From positions 1-64,000 of the forward strand of contig JAGVAD010000009.1 of NCBI GenBank assembly GCA_020060465.1: 64,000 nt of DNA. The letters run 5' to 3'. The position numbers and the translations under genes are program-made. Shown here piece by piece: positions 53,293-61,913 of the stretch. The notes beneath the pieces were generated by a model, which made no database searches, had not been told where the DNA came from, and saw only the letters and a program-made list of their open reading frames with translations. Numbering within the stretch: position 1 is the first letter of the stretch; every line of letters begins with the position of its first letter. This stretch comes from Anaerolineales bacterium. GTDB taxonomy: Bacteria; Chloroflexota; Anaerolineae; Anaerolineales; UBA4823.

Positions 53293-55282
53293 TTTCCCCT
53301 CCGATTACAAAGTGGAATGCTGCGCCTTGATCCGGCTTAGCCTCAGCCCAGATGCGGCCGCCGTGACGCTGCAGAATGCGCTTCACCGTCGCCAGACCAA
53401 TGCCCGTACCAGGAAATTCGTGCATTCCGTGCAAGCGTTGGAAGGGAGAAAACAGCTTATTGACATAGGTCATATCAAAGCCGACTCCATTGTCCTGCAC
53501 GAAGAACACCGTCTCCTTGCCTTGCTGATATTTTCCAATTTTAATCGAGGCGGAGCGACGCGAGCGGCTGAATTTCCAGGCATTTTCCAATAAGTTGGTC
53601 AGCGCCAGGCCGAGCAGATGGGCGTCTCCTTCGACGATCAAATCATCTTGTATCTCGAACACCGCTTCATGCTGAGGCTCGCTGGCTTGCAATTCGGTAG
53701 CGATCTGCCGCGCCAGCGCGCTGAGGTCTACCGGCTGGCGGCGCATCTCTGAACGCCCCACCCGCGACAGATCCAACAGGTCATTGATCAACTCTCCCAT
53801 GCGCTGCGCCCCGACGCGAATGCGCTCCAGATAATGACGCCCCTGCTCATCCAACTGGTCGGCGTAACGCGTCAACAGCGCCTGGCTGAAGCCGTCCAGG
53901 CTGCGCAGCGGGGCGCGTAAATCATGCGAGACAGAATACGAAAAGGCTTCCAACTCCTGATTGGCTTGTTCCAGGCGCACAGCCTGCGCTTGAAGACGCT
54001 GATTGAGGGCTTCGATTTCCGCCTGTTTCTGCATCTGCCCAGTGATGTCTTCAATGATCAACAACAAGTGAAACTGTCCATTAGAATCGAAGGGCGAGAA
54101 ACGGCAGCGCAGCCATACATCCCTTCCAAAGGTGGTGATAACATGCAGATCTCGCTCTTGTATGGTAAAAGTTCGGACGGCTTCCAGGGCAGCCGCATAC
54201 ATGCTGGAACGTTTCCAGGAATCGAGTTGATGATAGTTCTGCGCCAACAACTGTTCTAAACTGGCTCCCACGATATTTGCCGCCGTCTGGTTAGCCATCA
54301 GACATTGACCGTCCTGATCGTACACCAGGATCCCTATCGCCGCAGCCTCCAGGATCGCCTGCCGAAAGGCAAGCGCATCTTGCAACTGCCGTGTGCGTTC
54401 GGCAACGCTGTGTTCCAATCCGCTCGCGTAATGCTGTGCTTGTTCCAGCAAGCGGGCGTTGTATAGAGCTGCTGCCAAATGATCTGCCGCCTCGACGGCG
54501 AATTCCATTGCATCGGCAGGAAAGGGATCGGCTTCGCTTTTCGTCAGGTGGAGAACGCCCATCAACTCGCCGTGCGCAATCAACGGCAGTTCCAAAGCGG
54601 TTTGGGTTCCCTCCGCCCACACCATCCAGTGCGCCGCCAGCGTTTCATCTTGCAGATGGATATTCTCGTGTAAGATCATCCCATCCTGACTGAGCACCTG
54701 CAAATGTTCGAAATCCTCCGTTTGCAAGGCGAACTCAGCTAACGAACTGAACCCTTGTTGTGCATGATAGCGGTGCGCCTGGGCGGTAAGCGAACCGCTT
54801 TGCACTAACAGAACAGCAGCCTGTTGGCATTGCGCCAGATTGACCAGATGCTCTAACCCGATGCGCACGATCTCCGCTGGTGAGCGCGCTTCCAACATTG
54901 CCCGGCTGATCATACGCAATCCCCGCAGCCGCTCCAGCGACTGTTGCAGTTGCAGTTCAGCTTTCTTGCGCTGGGTAATCTCTGCACAATAAATACGCGC
55001 TGTCTGGTAATATGGGTTGAGGGAAATGCTTTCCAGAAAGACGCGCTCGCCCAGCGCCACCTCGCGCAAGACCACTCCCCGCTCCCCTTGCGCAACACGG
55101 CGCAATATCTCAACAATATCGCCCGGCAGATAGGCTGTTGGATCGCTCAGTCCGGCCCCTTCCAGAAAGGCGGTCGCAGCCGGGTTGGCGTAAATAATCT
55201 TCCCGTTTATGTCCACTTCTAAAACCGGGTTGGGGTTCATCTCCGGGAAGGATGCCAGACGTGGAGCCTGGTCAGAATCCAT
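53285..55282 (-). CDS. PAS-GAF-PAS sensor histidine kinase
   Basis: A 665-residue soluble hybrid-free kinase. It has PAS (about 10-110), GAF (about 125-275), a coiled coil, a second PAS (about 300-420), HisKA with SVSHDLRAPLRSLDGFSQAL near 452 (phospho-His), and HATPase (about 545-662; LTNLLENAWKFS, DNGVGFDMTY). The dimerisation sequence is of the phytochrome/bacteriophytochrome kinase kind, but no Cys or bilin-binding GAF motif is seen. It starts the operon and overlaps the Rcp1-like regulator by 8 bases. Confidence 0.92.
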   Translation of the reverse strand: MDSDQAPRLASFPEMNPNPVLEVDINGKIIYANPAATAFLEGAGLSDPTAYLPGDIVEILRRVAQGERGVVLREVALGERVFLESISLNPYYQTARIYCAEITQRKKAELQLQQSLERLRGLRMISRAMLEARSPAEIVRIGLEHLVNLAQCQQAAVLLVQSGSLTAQAHRYHAQQGFSSLAEFALQTEDFEHLQVLSQDGMILHENIHLQDETLAAHWMVWAEGTQTALELPLIAHGELMGVLHLTKSEADPFPADAMEFAVEAADHLAAALYNARLLEQAQHYASGLEHSVAERTRQLQDALAFRQAILEAAAIGILVYDQDGQCLMANQTAANIVGASLEQLLAQNYHQLDSWKRSSMYAAALEAVRTFTIQERDLHVITTFGRDVWLRCRFSPFDSNGQFHLLLIIEDITGQMQKQAEIEALNQRLQAQAVRLEQANQELEAFSYSVSHDLRAPLRSLDGFSQALLTRYADQLDEQGRHYLERIRVGAQRMGELINDLLDLSRVGRSEMRRQPVDLSALARQIATELQASEPQHEAVFEIQDDLIVEGDAHLLGLALTNLLENAWKFSRSRRSASIKIGKYQQGKETVFFVQDNGVGFDMTYVNKLFSPFQRLHGMHEFPGTGIGLATVKRILQRHGGRIWAEAKPDQGAAFHFVIGGENE

Positions 55283-55284
55283 AG

Positions 55285-55350
55285 CTACCCCTTCTTTCTC
55301 GACACCAGCTCATCCTCCAGGGCGCGGATACGTTCTTTTAACTCTGTCAT
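55285..55350 (-). pseudogene. Short open frame resembling the coiled-coil tail of a sensor protein
   Basis: A 21-codon frame from ATG 55350 ends 2 bases before the histidine kinase start. It reads MTELKERIRALEDEL and is preceded in frame by ...WFELR back to a stop at 55383. The stretch ELRMTELKERIRALEDEL aligns with the tail of the REC-PAS-GAF regulator (ELRMAEMKARIQSLEREI) at 10 of 18 positions by eye. It looks like the end of a lost paralogue, or a tiny coupled leader. Upstream another 19-codon frame (55423-55482) ends in a stop; I cannot assign it. Confidence 0.35.
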
Positions 55351-55622
55351 ACGCAGCTCGAACCACCTATAAACCCACCCCTAAAATCAGGGCGTTTAAC
55401 TGGGAGCGGATCGAATAATGTCTCAAAGGCCACTCCAATAATTGTTAATCCGGTAGGCTTCCAGGCGACCGTCATTGCTCATAATCAGTCTATATAGAAG
55501 AGCAATAGCGAAGAAAATCTATGCAACCTATGGATTAACTCGCGAAATTTTGATCAGTCTCCATTATAACGAGCAACATCACTTTCAAATGTACAATTTT
55601 GTAAGACCTGTGTAAATTTCCG

Positions 55623-55650
55623 CCTATTTGCAATTTATTTCACAAATAGG
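55623..55650 (+). promoter_or_regulatory. Dyad upstream of Liv system 2 promoter
   Basis: CCTATTTG (55623-55630) and CAAATAGG (55643-55650) form a perfect 8-base inverted repeat with a 12-base centre, 19 bases before the -35 box. It could be an operator for an activator or a weak hairpin. Confidence 0.4.
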
Positions 55651-55669
55651 ACTAATAACACATTATTGA

Positions 55670-55698
55670 TTGACTTCTCTGCAATTCGCGTATAAAAT
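55670..55698 (+). promoter_or_regulatory. Promoter of Liv system 2
   Basis: TTGACT (55670-55675), a 17-base spacer and TAAAAT (55693-55698) precede the binding-protein gene by 67 bases. The ribosome site GGAGG is 7 bases before the ATG at 55766. Confidence 0.6.
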
Positions 55699-55765
55699 AA
55701 AACTTATCCGTCATTAAGCCGGTTCTCACAATGCCATAAAAACTAGCCAATGGAAGGAGATCAGG

Positions 55766-57103
55766 ATGAACAGGAATATCATTCTTATGGTAACTCTGCT
55801 GTTCGTTTTGAGCATATCGTTGACATCGTGCGCCCCTCAAACAGTAGAGACGCAGGCGCCTCAACCACAAGCTACTCAGCCAGTCATAACCGAAGCGCCT
55901 GCTACAACTGAAGAAACTGTTATGGGAGAAGAAAAAACCGCTATCATCGGTTTCACCGCCTCTCAAACCGGAAAACTGAACGTTGAATCCATACGCCAAA
56001 TTAACGGTTTGAATCTATGGATGAAACAAGTGAACGATTCAGGGGGCATTAAACTTGCTGATGGCTCAATAGTCAAATTTGAAGCCAAATATTATGACGA
56101 TGAATCGAATAAAGATCGGGTCCAGGAATTGTACACACGTCTTGCAACTGAGGACAAGGCTGACTTCATGATTAGCCCCTATTCCAGCGGACTGGCAGAT
56201 GCCGCTGCGGTGATTGCTGAACAATATGAAAAAATCATGATTACAACTGGCGCTGCATCAGACAGTACATACATGAAGGGCTATACCTTAGTCTATCAAG
56301 CTTACACCCCTGCCAGCAAATATTTAACCGGCGCCCTGGATCTGTTAATGTCAACCGATCCGAACGCGAAGAAGATCGCCATTGTCCACGAAAACGATAA
56401 ATTCTCCACCGATGTATCCACAGCGCTTGATGAATATGCCAAATCTAAGGGCTACGAAGTCGTTCTCTTTGAAGGGTATGATAGCGGAGCTACTGATTTT
56501 GCTCCCTTCATCAACAAAATTCAAGATGCTGCGCCAGATGCGATCATGGGTGGTGGTCATTTCCAGGATGGCAGCACTTTCGCAAAACAGCTCTTTGAAA
56601 AGAAGACACCAGTAAAGTTTGTCGCTTTGTTGGTCGCGCCCCCCGAGCCAAGCTTCGCCGAATTAGGCGACGCAGCTATTGGTATTATTGGTCCCAGTCA
56701 GTGGGAACCGCAGGCAAAATTCACTGCAGAAGCTGCGCAAGCGGCTGGTTTGGAGTGGTATGGCCCGACAGGCGAGGAATTTATCTCTGCCTACATGAAC
56801 GCCTTCAATGAAGAACCGTCTTACCATGCCGCGGGTGGATATATCGCCGGGCTGTTGCTACAAAAGGCGATCGAAAAGGCCGGTGCGCTCGATACACAAT
56901 CTGTAGCCGCTGCGCTAGACTCGCTTGATTTATTAACATTTTTTGGCCATCTCAAGTTCGACACCACTCCTGAAGCTCATGGCTTGCAGATTGGTCATTC
57001 GATGATCTATATCCAATGGGTCAGCAAAGATGGCAATCTGGTCAAAGAAGTTGTTTGGCCGACAGAAGGCGCAACCATGCCAGTAATTTATCCACTACGC
57101 TGA
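55766..57103 (+). CDS. Branched-chain amino acid-type ABC substrate-binding lipoprotein (Liv system 2)
   Basis: A 445-residue family 4 binding protein. The signal MNRNIILMVTLLFVLSISLT is followed by a lipobox LTSC with Cys near 22, and then an unusually long Gln/Pro/Thr-rich linker (about 24-55). The mature domain has IGFTASQTGKLNVESIRQIN near 69 and ADFMISPYSSGLADAAAVIA near 132. It is 54 residues longer than the system 1 protein. The ligand may be an amino acid, amide or aromatic acid; this type is broad. A 13-base hairpin follows it. Confidence 0.9.
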   Translation: MNRNIILMVTLLFVLSISLTSCAPQTVETQAPQPQATQPVITEAPATTEETVMGEEKTAIIGFTASQTGKLNVESIRQINGLNLWMKQVNDSGGIKLADGSIVKFEAKYYDDESNKDRVQELYTRLATEDKADFMISPYSSGLADAAAVIAEQYEKIMITTGAASDSTYMKGYTLVYQAYTPASKYLTGALDLLMSTDPNAKKIAIVHENDKFSTDVSTALDEYAKSKGYEVVLFEGYDSGATDFAPFINKIQDAAPDAIMGGGHFQDGSTFAKQLFEKKTPVKFVALLVAPPEPSFAELGDAAIGIIGPSQWEPQAKFTAEAAQAAGLEWYGPTGEEFISAYMNAFNEEPSYHAAGGYIAGLLLQKAIEKAGALDTQSVAAALDSLDLLTFFGHLKFDTTPEAHGLQIGHSMIYIQWVSKDGNLVKEVVWPTEGATMPVIYPLR

Positions 57104-57119
57104 ACCGATCCCCCATAAA

Positions 57120-57152
57120 ACACTGTCCAGGCAAGTTTAGCCTGGACAGTGT
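57120..57152 (+). terminator. Intercistronic hairpin after Liv binding protein 2
   Basis: ACACTGTCCAGGC (57120-57132) and GCCTGGACAGTGT (57140-57152) form a perfect 13-base stem with a 7-base loop, followed by TCTTCAT. As for the other two binding-protein genes of the window, it probably raises the level of the binding protein over the permeases. Confidence 0.7.
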
Positions 57153-57180
57153 TCTTCATAACAGAATATACAAGGCCAGC

Positions 57181-58035
57181 ATGGAAAACTTATCATTTCT
57201 CATTGACGGCTTATTATTAGGTTTCGTCTACGGGGTCGCCGCCATGGGGCTGACATTGATTTGGGGCGTAATGAATGTCATTAATCTCGCCCACGGTCCC
57301 ATAATCGCTTTAGGTAGCTTTGGGGTATATCTACTGTTCTCCCGCTTGGGAATGAACCCCTACCTGGCTTTAATCTTCACAGGGGCGGCAGGCTTGTTGC
57401 TCGGAATCGTCATCTATTGGATCGCCATCAATCGCGTTATCGAAGCGCCGCATCTCTCCTCATTGCTCGCGACATTTTCTGTGAACATGGTTATTATCGG
57501 ATTAGGCACTGCCGCCTTTAGCACAACGCCGCGCAATATAGATTACAGCCTGGGTAGTTTGACCTTCAACACAATAACCATCCCCATATCCCGAATCATT
57601 GCAGCAGTTGCTTCTATCATCTTCACTGCGGTTCTATATCTTTTTCTGTATCGCACAACGCTGGGTAAATACGTAAGGGCGGTGGCAAATAACCGCGCAG
57701 CAGCAGAGTTGATGGGCATCCCATCCAGACGCATCTTAGCCCTTAGCTTTGGCCTCGGAAGCACGCTTGCCGCGTTGGCAGGTGGTTTGATTGCTACAAT
57801 TTTCCCTTTCACTATCCTATCTGGGGGAGTCTATGAGCTGAAAAGCTTTGTCATTGGTGTGTTGGGCGGCTTGGGAAACCCGCTGGGAGCATTAATAGGA
57901 GGATTAGCGCTTGGTCTGTTAGAAGGCATCATACCAGCCTTCTTACCAGTCACTTGGGTTCCGGTCTTAGAGTTTGCCTTGTTCGTGCTCATCTTACTAT
58001 TCCGACCAACCGGGCTGTTTGGAGTCAAGAAATGA
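57181..58035 (+). CDS. livH: Branched-chain amino acid ABC permease LivH (system 2)
   Basis: A 284-residue permease starting MENLSFLIDGLLLGFVYGVA (ATG 57181); the frame reads further upstream only across the hairpin. About eight hydrophobic segments. The LivH signature AAMGLTLIWGVMNVINLAHG is near 22, and VIGVLGGLGNPLGALIGGLA near 225 contacts the ATPase. Its TGA overlaps the livM ATG. Confidence 0.93.
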   Translation: MENLSFLIDGLLLGFVYGVAAMGLTLIWGVMNVINLAHGPIIALGSFGVYLLFSRLGMNPYLALIFTGAAGLLLGIVIYWIAINRVIEAPHLSSLLATFSVNMVIIGLGTAAFSTTPRNIDYSLGSLTFNTITIPISRIIAAVASIIFTAVLYLFLYRTTLGKYVRAVANNRAAAELMGIPSRRILALSFGLGSTLAALAGGLIATIFPFTILSGGVYELKSFVIGVLGGLGNPLGALIGGLALGLLEGIIPAFLPVTWVPVLEFALFVLILLFRPTGLFGVKK

Positions 58036-59000
58036 ACGCTTGGCGAACTCCTGGAATTTGGGTCGCTTTGTTAGTTATTTTAGCAATTGGCCTTATGCCA
58101 ATCGTTTTAAAAAGCGACGCCACTCGTGAAGTAGTATTCACAGTGTTGTTATCGGTCGCATTGGCTTCAAGTTTGAATATTATCCTGGGTTATACCGGAT
58201 ATGTCAGCTTTGGCCATATCGTGTTTTTTGGTCTGGGCGGTTATGTAGGACTGTATGCGCTAAATGTCGTTGGGTTACCGCTTTGGATGGCAATTTCTGC
58301 TGGTGGATTGGCTGCTGGCCTGTTAGCCTTTCTGCTAGGTAAAGCGATCTTACGCTTGCGCGGCGCCTATTTTGCCCTGGCAACCATTGGGATTAATGAA
58401 GCCATGCGCGCCTTTGTTATAAACTTTCCCGCCTTTGGCGGTGCAATAGGGATCTCGCTGAATTTTCGCATTTACCGGGAATATGGTGGGGCAACCAGCG
58501 CGCTATGGTTGACATATTATCTGATGGTAGCCTTTACCTTGTTGGCAGTAGCATTGAGTTACGCAATCAAAACCAGCAAATTTGGCTTGGGTCTCATCGC
58601 TATTCGTGAAAATGAAGATGCTGCCGAAGTCATGGGTGTTGTAACACCCAATGCCAAGACCTGGGCGTATGTTCTATCAGCAATTATCCCTGGCATGGTT
58701 GGCGTGTTGTTTTATTTCAAAAATGGCAATATTGAACCGGGAGACGCTTTTCGACTGCATTTTTCGATTGAATTACTTGTAATGGTGATGCTTGGAGGCT
58801 TTGGCACAGTCGTTGGTCCGATTCTAGGCGCGGCTGGCTATCAGCGCCTGCGGGGCATTCTGCTGACAACGCCGGTGTTAAAAGACATTCAGCTTGTAGT
58901 CGCTGGGGTGCTATTACTATTAATCATTCTCTTCATTCCATCAGGAGCAGTGGGATGGTTACGCCATCGTTTCCCTAAGCTACGGCAGGTGTTGCCATGA
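58032..59000 (+). CDS. livM: Branched-chain amino acid ABC permease LivM (system 2)
   Basis: This 322-residue permease starts at ATG 58032, which overlaps the livH stop by 4 bases. It has about nine hydrophobic segments. LivM features are NIILGYTGYVSFGHIVFFGL near 46, LIAIRENEDAAEVMGVVTPN near 193 and ELLVMVMLGGFGTVVGPILG near 250. It overlaps livG by 4 bases. Confidence 0.93.
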   Translation: MNAWRTPGIWVALLVILAIGLMPIVLKSDATREVVFTVLLSVALASSLNIILGYTGYVSFGHIVFFGLGGYVGLYALNVVGLPLWMAISAGGLAAGLLAFLLGKAILRLRGAYFALATIGINEAMRAFVINFPAFGGAIGISLNFRIYREYGGATSALWLTYYLMVAFTLLAVALSYAIKTSKFGLGLIAIRENEDAAEVMGVVTPNAKTWAYVLSAIIPGMVGVLFYFKNGNIEPGDAFRLHFSIELLVMVMLGGFGTVVGPILGAAGYQRLRGILLTTPVLKDIQLVVAGVLLLLIILFIPSGAVGWLRHRFPKLRQVLP

Positions 59001-59767
59001 TTCTGGAAGTGCAAAACGTCTCTAAGAACTTCGGCGGTTTACAGGCGTTACTTAATATTAGCTTCAGCCTGCCAGAGCACCAGATATTGGGTCTAATTGG
59101 ACCAAACGGTGCAGGCAAAACTACATTATTCAATGTGATAAACGGTGTCTTTCCACCATCGCGAGGCACAATTTTATTCCGCGACGAGGATATTACAGGG
59201 CTAAAGCCTTATGATATAGCGCGCAAAGGTATGGCGCGTACACATCAAATTGTCAAGCCGCTGAATGAGTTGACCGTGAGAGAAAATGTGATGGTCGGCG
59301 CGTGCTTTGGGCATAAGGCGTTAGGGCTGCATCAAGCGCGCCTCGTCGCGGATGAAGTGTTGGAGTTTTTGGGTTTGAACAACCGGGCGGATCAAATCGC
59401 AGCCAGTCTTAACATCGCTCAAAAAAAACGCTTAGAGATGGCTCGCGCTCTTGCTTCTCAACCCTATCTACTTTTACTGGACGAGGTGTTAGCTGGCCTG
59501 AACCCCTCCGAGATCGCCGCAATGGTAGAAACCATTCTCCAAATTCGTCAACAAGGGGTCACCATCATCATGATCGAACATGTCATGCATGCTGTGATGA
59601 ATGTATCTGATAGGATCATTGTTTTAGATTATGGACAACAAATTGCAGAAGGTACGCCTGAAGAAATTGCCCACAACCCAAAGGTTATCGAAGCCTATTT
59701 GGGGGATCCAAAATTAGCGCAACGTTTGCAGGAAGGAAACGGATATGGCGATACTCGAGGTGAATGA
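58997..59767 (+). CDS. livG: Branched-chain amino acid ABC ATPase LivG (system 2)
   Basis: A 256-residue ATPase. Walker A is GPNGAGKTT (near 34), the Q-loop area RTHQIVKPLNELTVRENV, and Walker B LLLLDEVLAGLNP, in which Val replaces the Pro that usually follows DE. The signature is of the LivG type, NIAQKKRLEMARAL. The switch His is in IMIEHVMHAVMNV. It overlaps livF by 23 bases. Confidence 0.94.
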   Translation: MILEVQNVSKNFGGLQALLNISFSLPEHQILGLIGPNGAGKTTLFNVINGVFPPSRGTILFRDEDITGLKPYDIARKGMARTHQIVKPLNELTVRENVMVGACFGHKALGLHQARLVADEVLEFLGLNNRADQIAASLNIAQKKRLEMARALASQPYLLLLDEVLAGLNPSEIAAMVETILQIRQQGVTIIMIEHVMHAVMNVSDRIIVLDYGQQIAEGTPEEIAHNPKVIEAYLGDPKLAQRLQEGNGYGDTRGE

Positions 59768-60458
59768 GCTTGACTCGGGCTACGGTGAGGTTCAAGTATT
59801 ATGGCAGACCACTCTAAAGTTAGAAGAAGGGCAGCTCACCTCATTGGTGGGCGGAAATGGAGTGGGCAAGACAACGCTCTTACACACTGTGATGGGCTTG
59901 ACGCGTGCCTGGAGAGGATCAATCCGTTTTGAGGGACGTGAAATTATACATCTTGCACCTCACATCAAAGCCGATATGGGTTTAGTGCTGGTTCCCGAAG
60001 GGCGACAACTATTTACTGATATGAGCGTAGCTGAGAATCTCGAAATGGGGGCTTCACCACGTAGGGCAAAGCCTTATTACGAGCGCAATTTGAAACGCGT
60101 TTATGAAATGTTTCCTCGACTGTATGAGCGCCGAGAGCAACGGGCGGGTACATTGAGTGGCGGCGAACAGCAAATGTTAGCAGTGGGGCGCGGCATTATG
60201 GCCGAACCCAAAATCCTGATGATTGATGAACTGTCTCTTGGTTTGGCGCCAGTGTTGATGTTACAACTTTTTGAGACCTTACGTCAATTAAAAACCTTGG
60301 GCATTACACTGCTGTTGGTCGAACAAAATGTACAAATGGCGTTAGCGATCAGCGATTACACGTATGTTATCTCTGAAGGGCGTATTAAATTGCAGGGACC
60401 AAGCTGGGAAGTAGCAAAGAATCCTCATGTCCAAACAGCTTATCTAGGACTTAGCTAA
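59745..60458 (+). CDS. livF: Branched-chain amino acid ABC ATPase LivF (system 2)
   Basis: A 237-residue ATPase. Walker A is GGNGVGKTT (near 36), signature TLSGGEQQMLAVGRGIM, Walker B LMIDELSLGLAP (Leu instead of Pro after the catalytic Glu, common in LivF), and LLLVEQNVQMALAISDYTYV as switch. ATG 59745 lies within the end of livG. It ends the operon; its 3' end overlaps the convergent DUF4129 gene by 15 bases, and no terminator is seen between them. Confidence 0.94.
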   Translation: MAILEVNELDSGYGEVQVLWQTTLKLEEGQLTSLVGGNGVGKTTLLHTVMGLTRAWRGSIRFEGREIIHLAPHIKADMGLVLVPEGRQLFTDMSVAENLEMGASPRRAKPYYERNLKRVYEMFPRLYERREQRAGTLSGGEQQMLAVGRGIMAEPKILMIDELSLGLAPVLMLQLFETLRQLKTLGITLLLVEQNVQMALAISDYTYVISEGRIKLQGPSWEVAKNPHVQTAYLGLS

Positions 60459-61913
60459 TTGAATCACAGCATTTTTCTTACGTCTCTCTCCCTCTTCGGC
60501 GATCCGTTGCCAGGCGGCTTCCACTCTTTGCACATCGGCTAACGTCTCTGGATATTCGCCGTAACGCACTCGGAGGTAGAGTTGCGTAATTGTCTGCAAA
60601 TCCTGCTCTCGGTCAGGAAAGACCTCTGCCATGCGCGGCAAGAACTCCAACGGTGTGGCAGAATCTGGGCGCGGGGTTTTCAATTCGCGGCACAATTGCA
60701 ATAACTGAACATAGATCTGGCGGATACGGACAGCAATCAGCGGGCGTGCTCTGGGGCGCAACCGTTGCGCCAGCCCCTCGAACCAATCTTGCAGCGCCTG
60801 ACGCGCCAGGCGGGCAGCGTCGCCTTCTTCAAGCAGCGATTCAGGCCCTTCCGGCAGGATTACTGCCGTCTGGCTCAGGGTCTTACGCGTGCGCAAATAG
60901 ACGAATAAAACGACCAACGCCAGTACGCTAAACAGACACAATACTTGCAATGGCAGCGGCAACGGGCCACCCTGACTCGCTTCCATCGGATAAGGCGGAT
61001 AAGCTCCGCCAGGCCCCAATAAGTCGCTCTCTGGCGTGGGAGTTGAGCGCGGTAAGCGCTGGATCAACAAGGCTAATGGATAGATCAAAAAACTGAACAG
61101 CAAAGCCGGCAAACTGAGCAAAAATAACCCAACCACCAACGCTCCTCTCAATATCACGGATGCGGCTTGTAGCAGGAGTTGATATTGCCCGGTGAGCAGG
61201 CTGCCTACCAACGCGGCGATCGAGATGACCAGTCCCAAAACCCCGCACACGCTGAGCAACCAGCGCCGGTCGAAGGGATTCTTGCGCTGACGCACACTCC
61301 CGCTGACAAAAGCGATGCGTGTCAGCGTTACCGCCAGCAACCCAATGAACAGATATGCGCTAAACAACAGAAAATCGCCTTGTGATTGTACTCCCACCGG
61401 CTGAACTTGCCAGGAAACGAATGAATAAGCCAGCAAAGCCAGCAAGCCCTGCCCAAAACGTTGCCAGGCCAACCCTGGGCGTAACAATGCGCTGCCCAGC
61501 GTCGCCCCCCTGCGCCACAGCCATAATACCGTTGTAATCGCCAGCAAATAACCCAAATCCAGACGCAGGATTCCCTCGGCTGTTGTGATCGGTGATTGCC
61601 CGCCCATCAAAGCCAATGGAACAAAGATCAGTTGCAGCGCCAGCAGCGCGCCCAATGCCCCCAGGCGGATGCTGCGCAATAAACGCAGCGCCTCCATGCC
61701 ATAACTGATCAAATATGCGCTGGACAGCACCACAGCCAGAATCAGCGTCGTCTTCCAGAGCGGAGGGGGAATCGAAAGCTGGCTGACCAGGCGATACCAG
61801 GGCGTTACCCACATCAGTTCAACCGCCATCAGCAACAATGCGGCAGTCATCGGCTGCCAGCGCCAAAACTTTTGCGCCATGTTCGGCGTTTCGACAACTG
61901 TTTCAGCGCTCAT
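60444..61913 (-). CDS. DUF4129 membrane protein
   Basis: A 489-residue protein with about ten hydrophobic segments in the first 320 residues and, after a Pro/Gly-rich loop, a further helix near 330. The C-terminal cytoplasmic DUF4129 domain spans about 375-480 (DWFEGLAQRLRPRARPLIAV, PLEFLPRMAEVFPDREQDLQ, YGEYPETLADVQRVEAAWQ). DUF4129 is usually next to transglutaminase, DUF58 and MoxR genes; here the last two are upstream, while the transglutaminase is missing. It overlaps the DUF58 gene by 4 bases. Function is unknown. Confidence 0.8.
   Translation of the reverse strand: MSAETVVETPNMAQKFWRWQPMTAALLLMAVELMWVTPWYRLVSQLSIPPPLWKTTLILAVVLSSAYLISYGMEALRLLRSIRLGALGALLALQLIFVPLALMGGQSPITTAEGILRLDLGYLLAITTVLWLWRRGATLGSALLRPGLAWQRFGQGLLALLAYSFVSWQVQPVGVQSQGDFLLFSAYLFIGLLAVTLTRIAFVSGSVRQRKNPFDRRWLLSVCGVLGLVISIAALVGSLLTGQYQLLLQAASVILRGALVVGLFLLSLPALLFSFLIYPLALLIQRLPRSTPTPESDLLGPGGAYPPYPMEASQGGPLPLPLQVLCLFSVLALVVLFVYLRTRKTLSQTAVILPEGPESLLEEGDAARLARQALQDWFEGLAQRLRPRARPLIAVRIRQIYVQLLQLCRELKTPRPDSATPLEFLPRMAEVFPDREQDLQTITQLYLRVRYGEYPETLADVQRVEAAWQRIAEEGERRKKNAVIQLAKS

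Larger units (their letters stand above)
55351..55765. other. Intergenic stretch with divergent control regions
   Basis: About 415 bases without a convincing gene. On the plus side it holds a hairpin CCTATTTG...CAAATAGG (55623-55650) and the promoter of Liv system 2. On the minus side I find no strong promoter for the signalling operon, though the AT-rich part around 55490-55620 would be the place. A 19-codon frame at 55423-55482 may be a remnant. Confidence 0.4.

Noticed and set aside
53285-55282. Bacteriophytochrome photoreceptor
   Set aside because: The kinase core and Rcp1-like partner fit, but no bilin-binding Cys or PHY domain is visible, so light sensing by this protein is not claimed.
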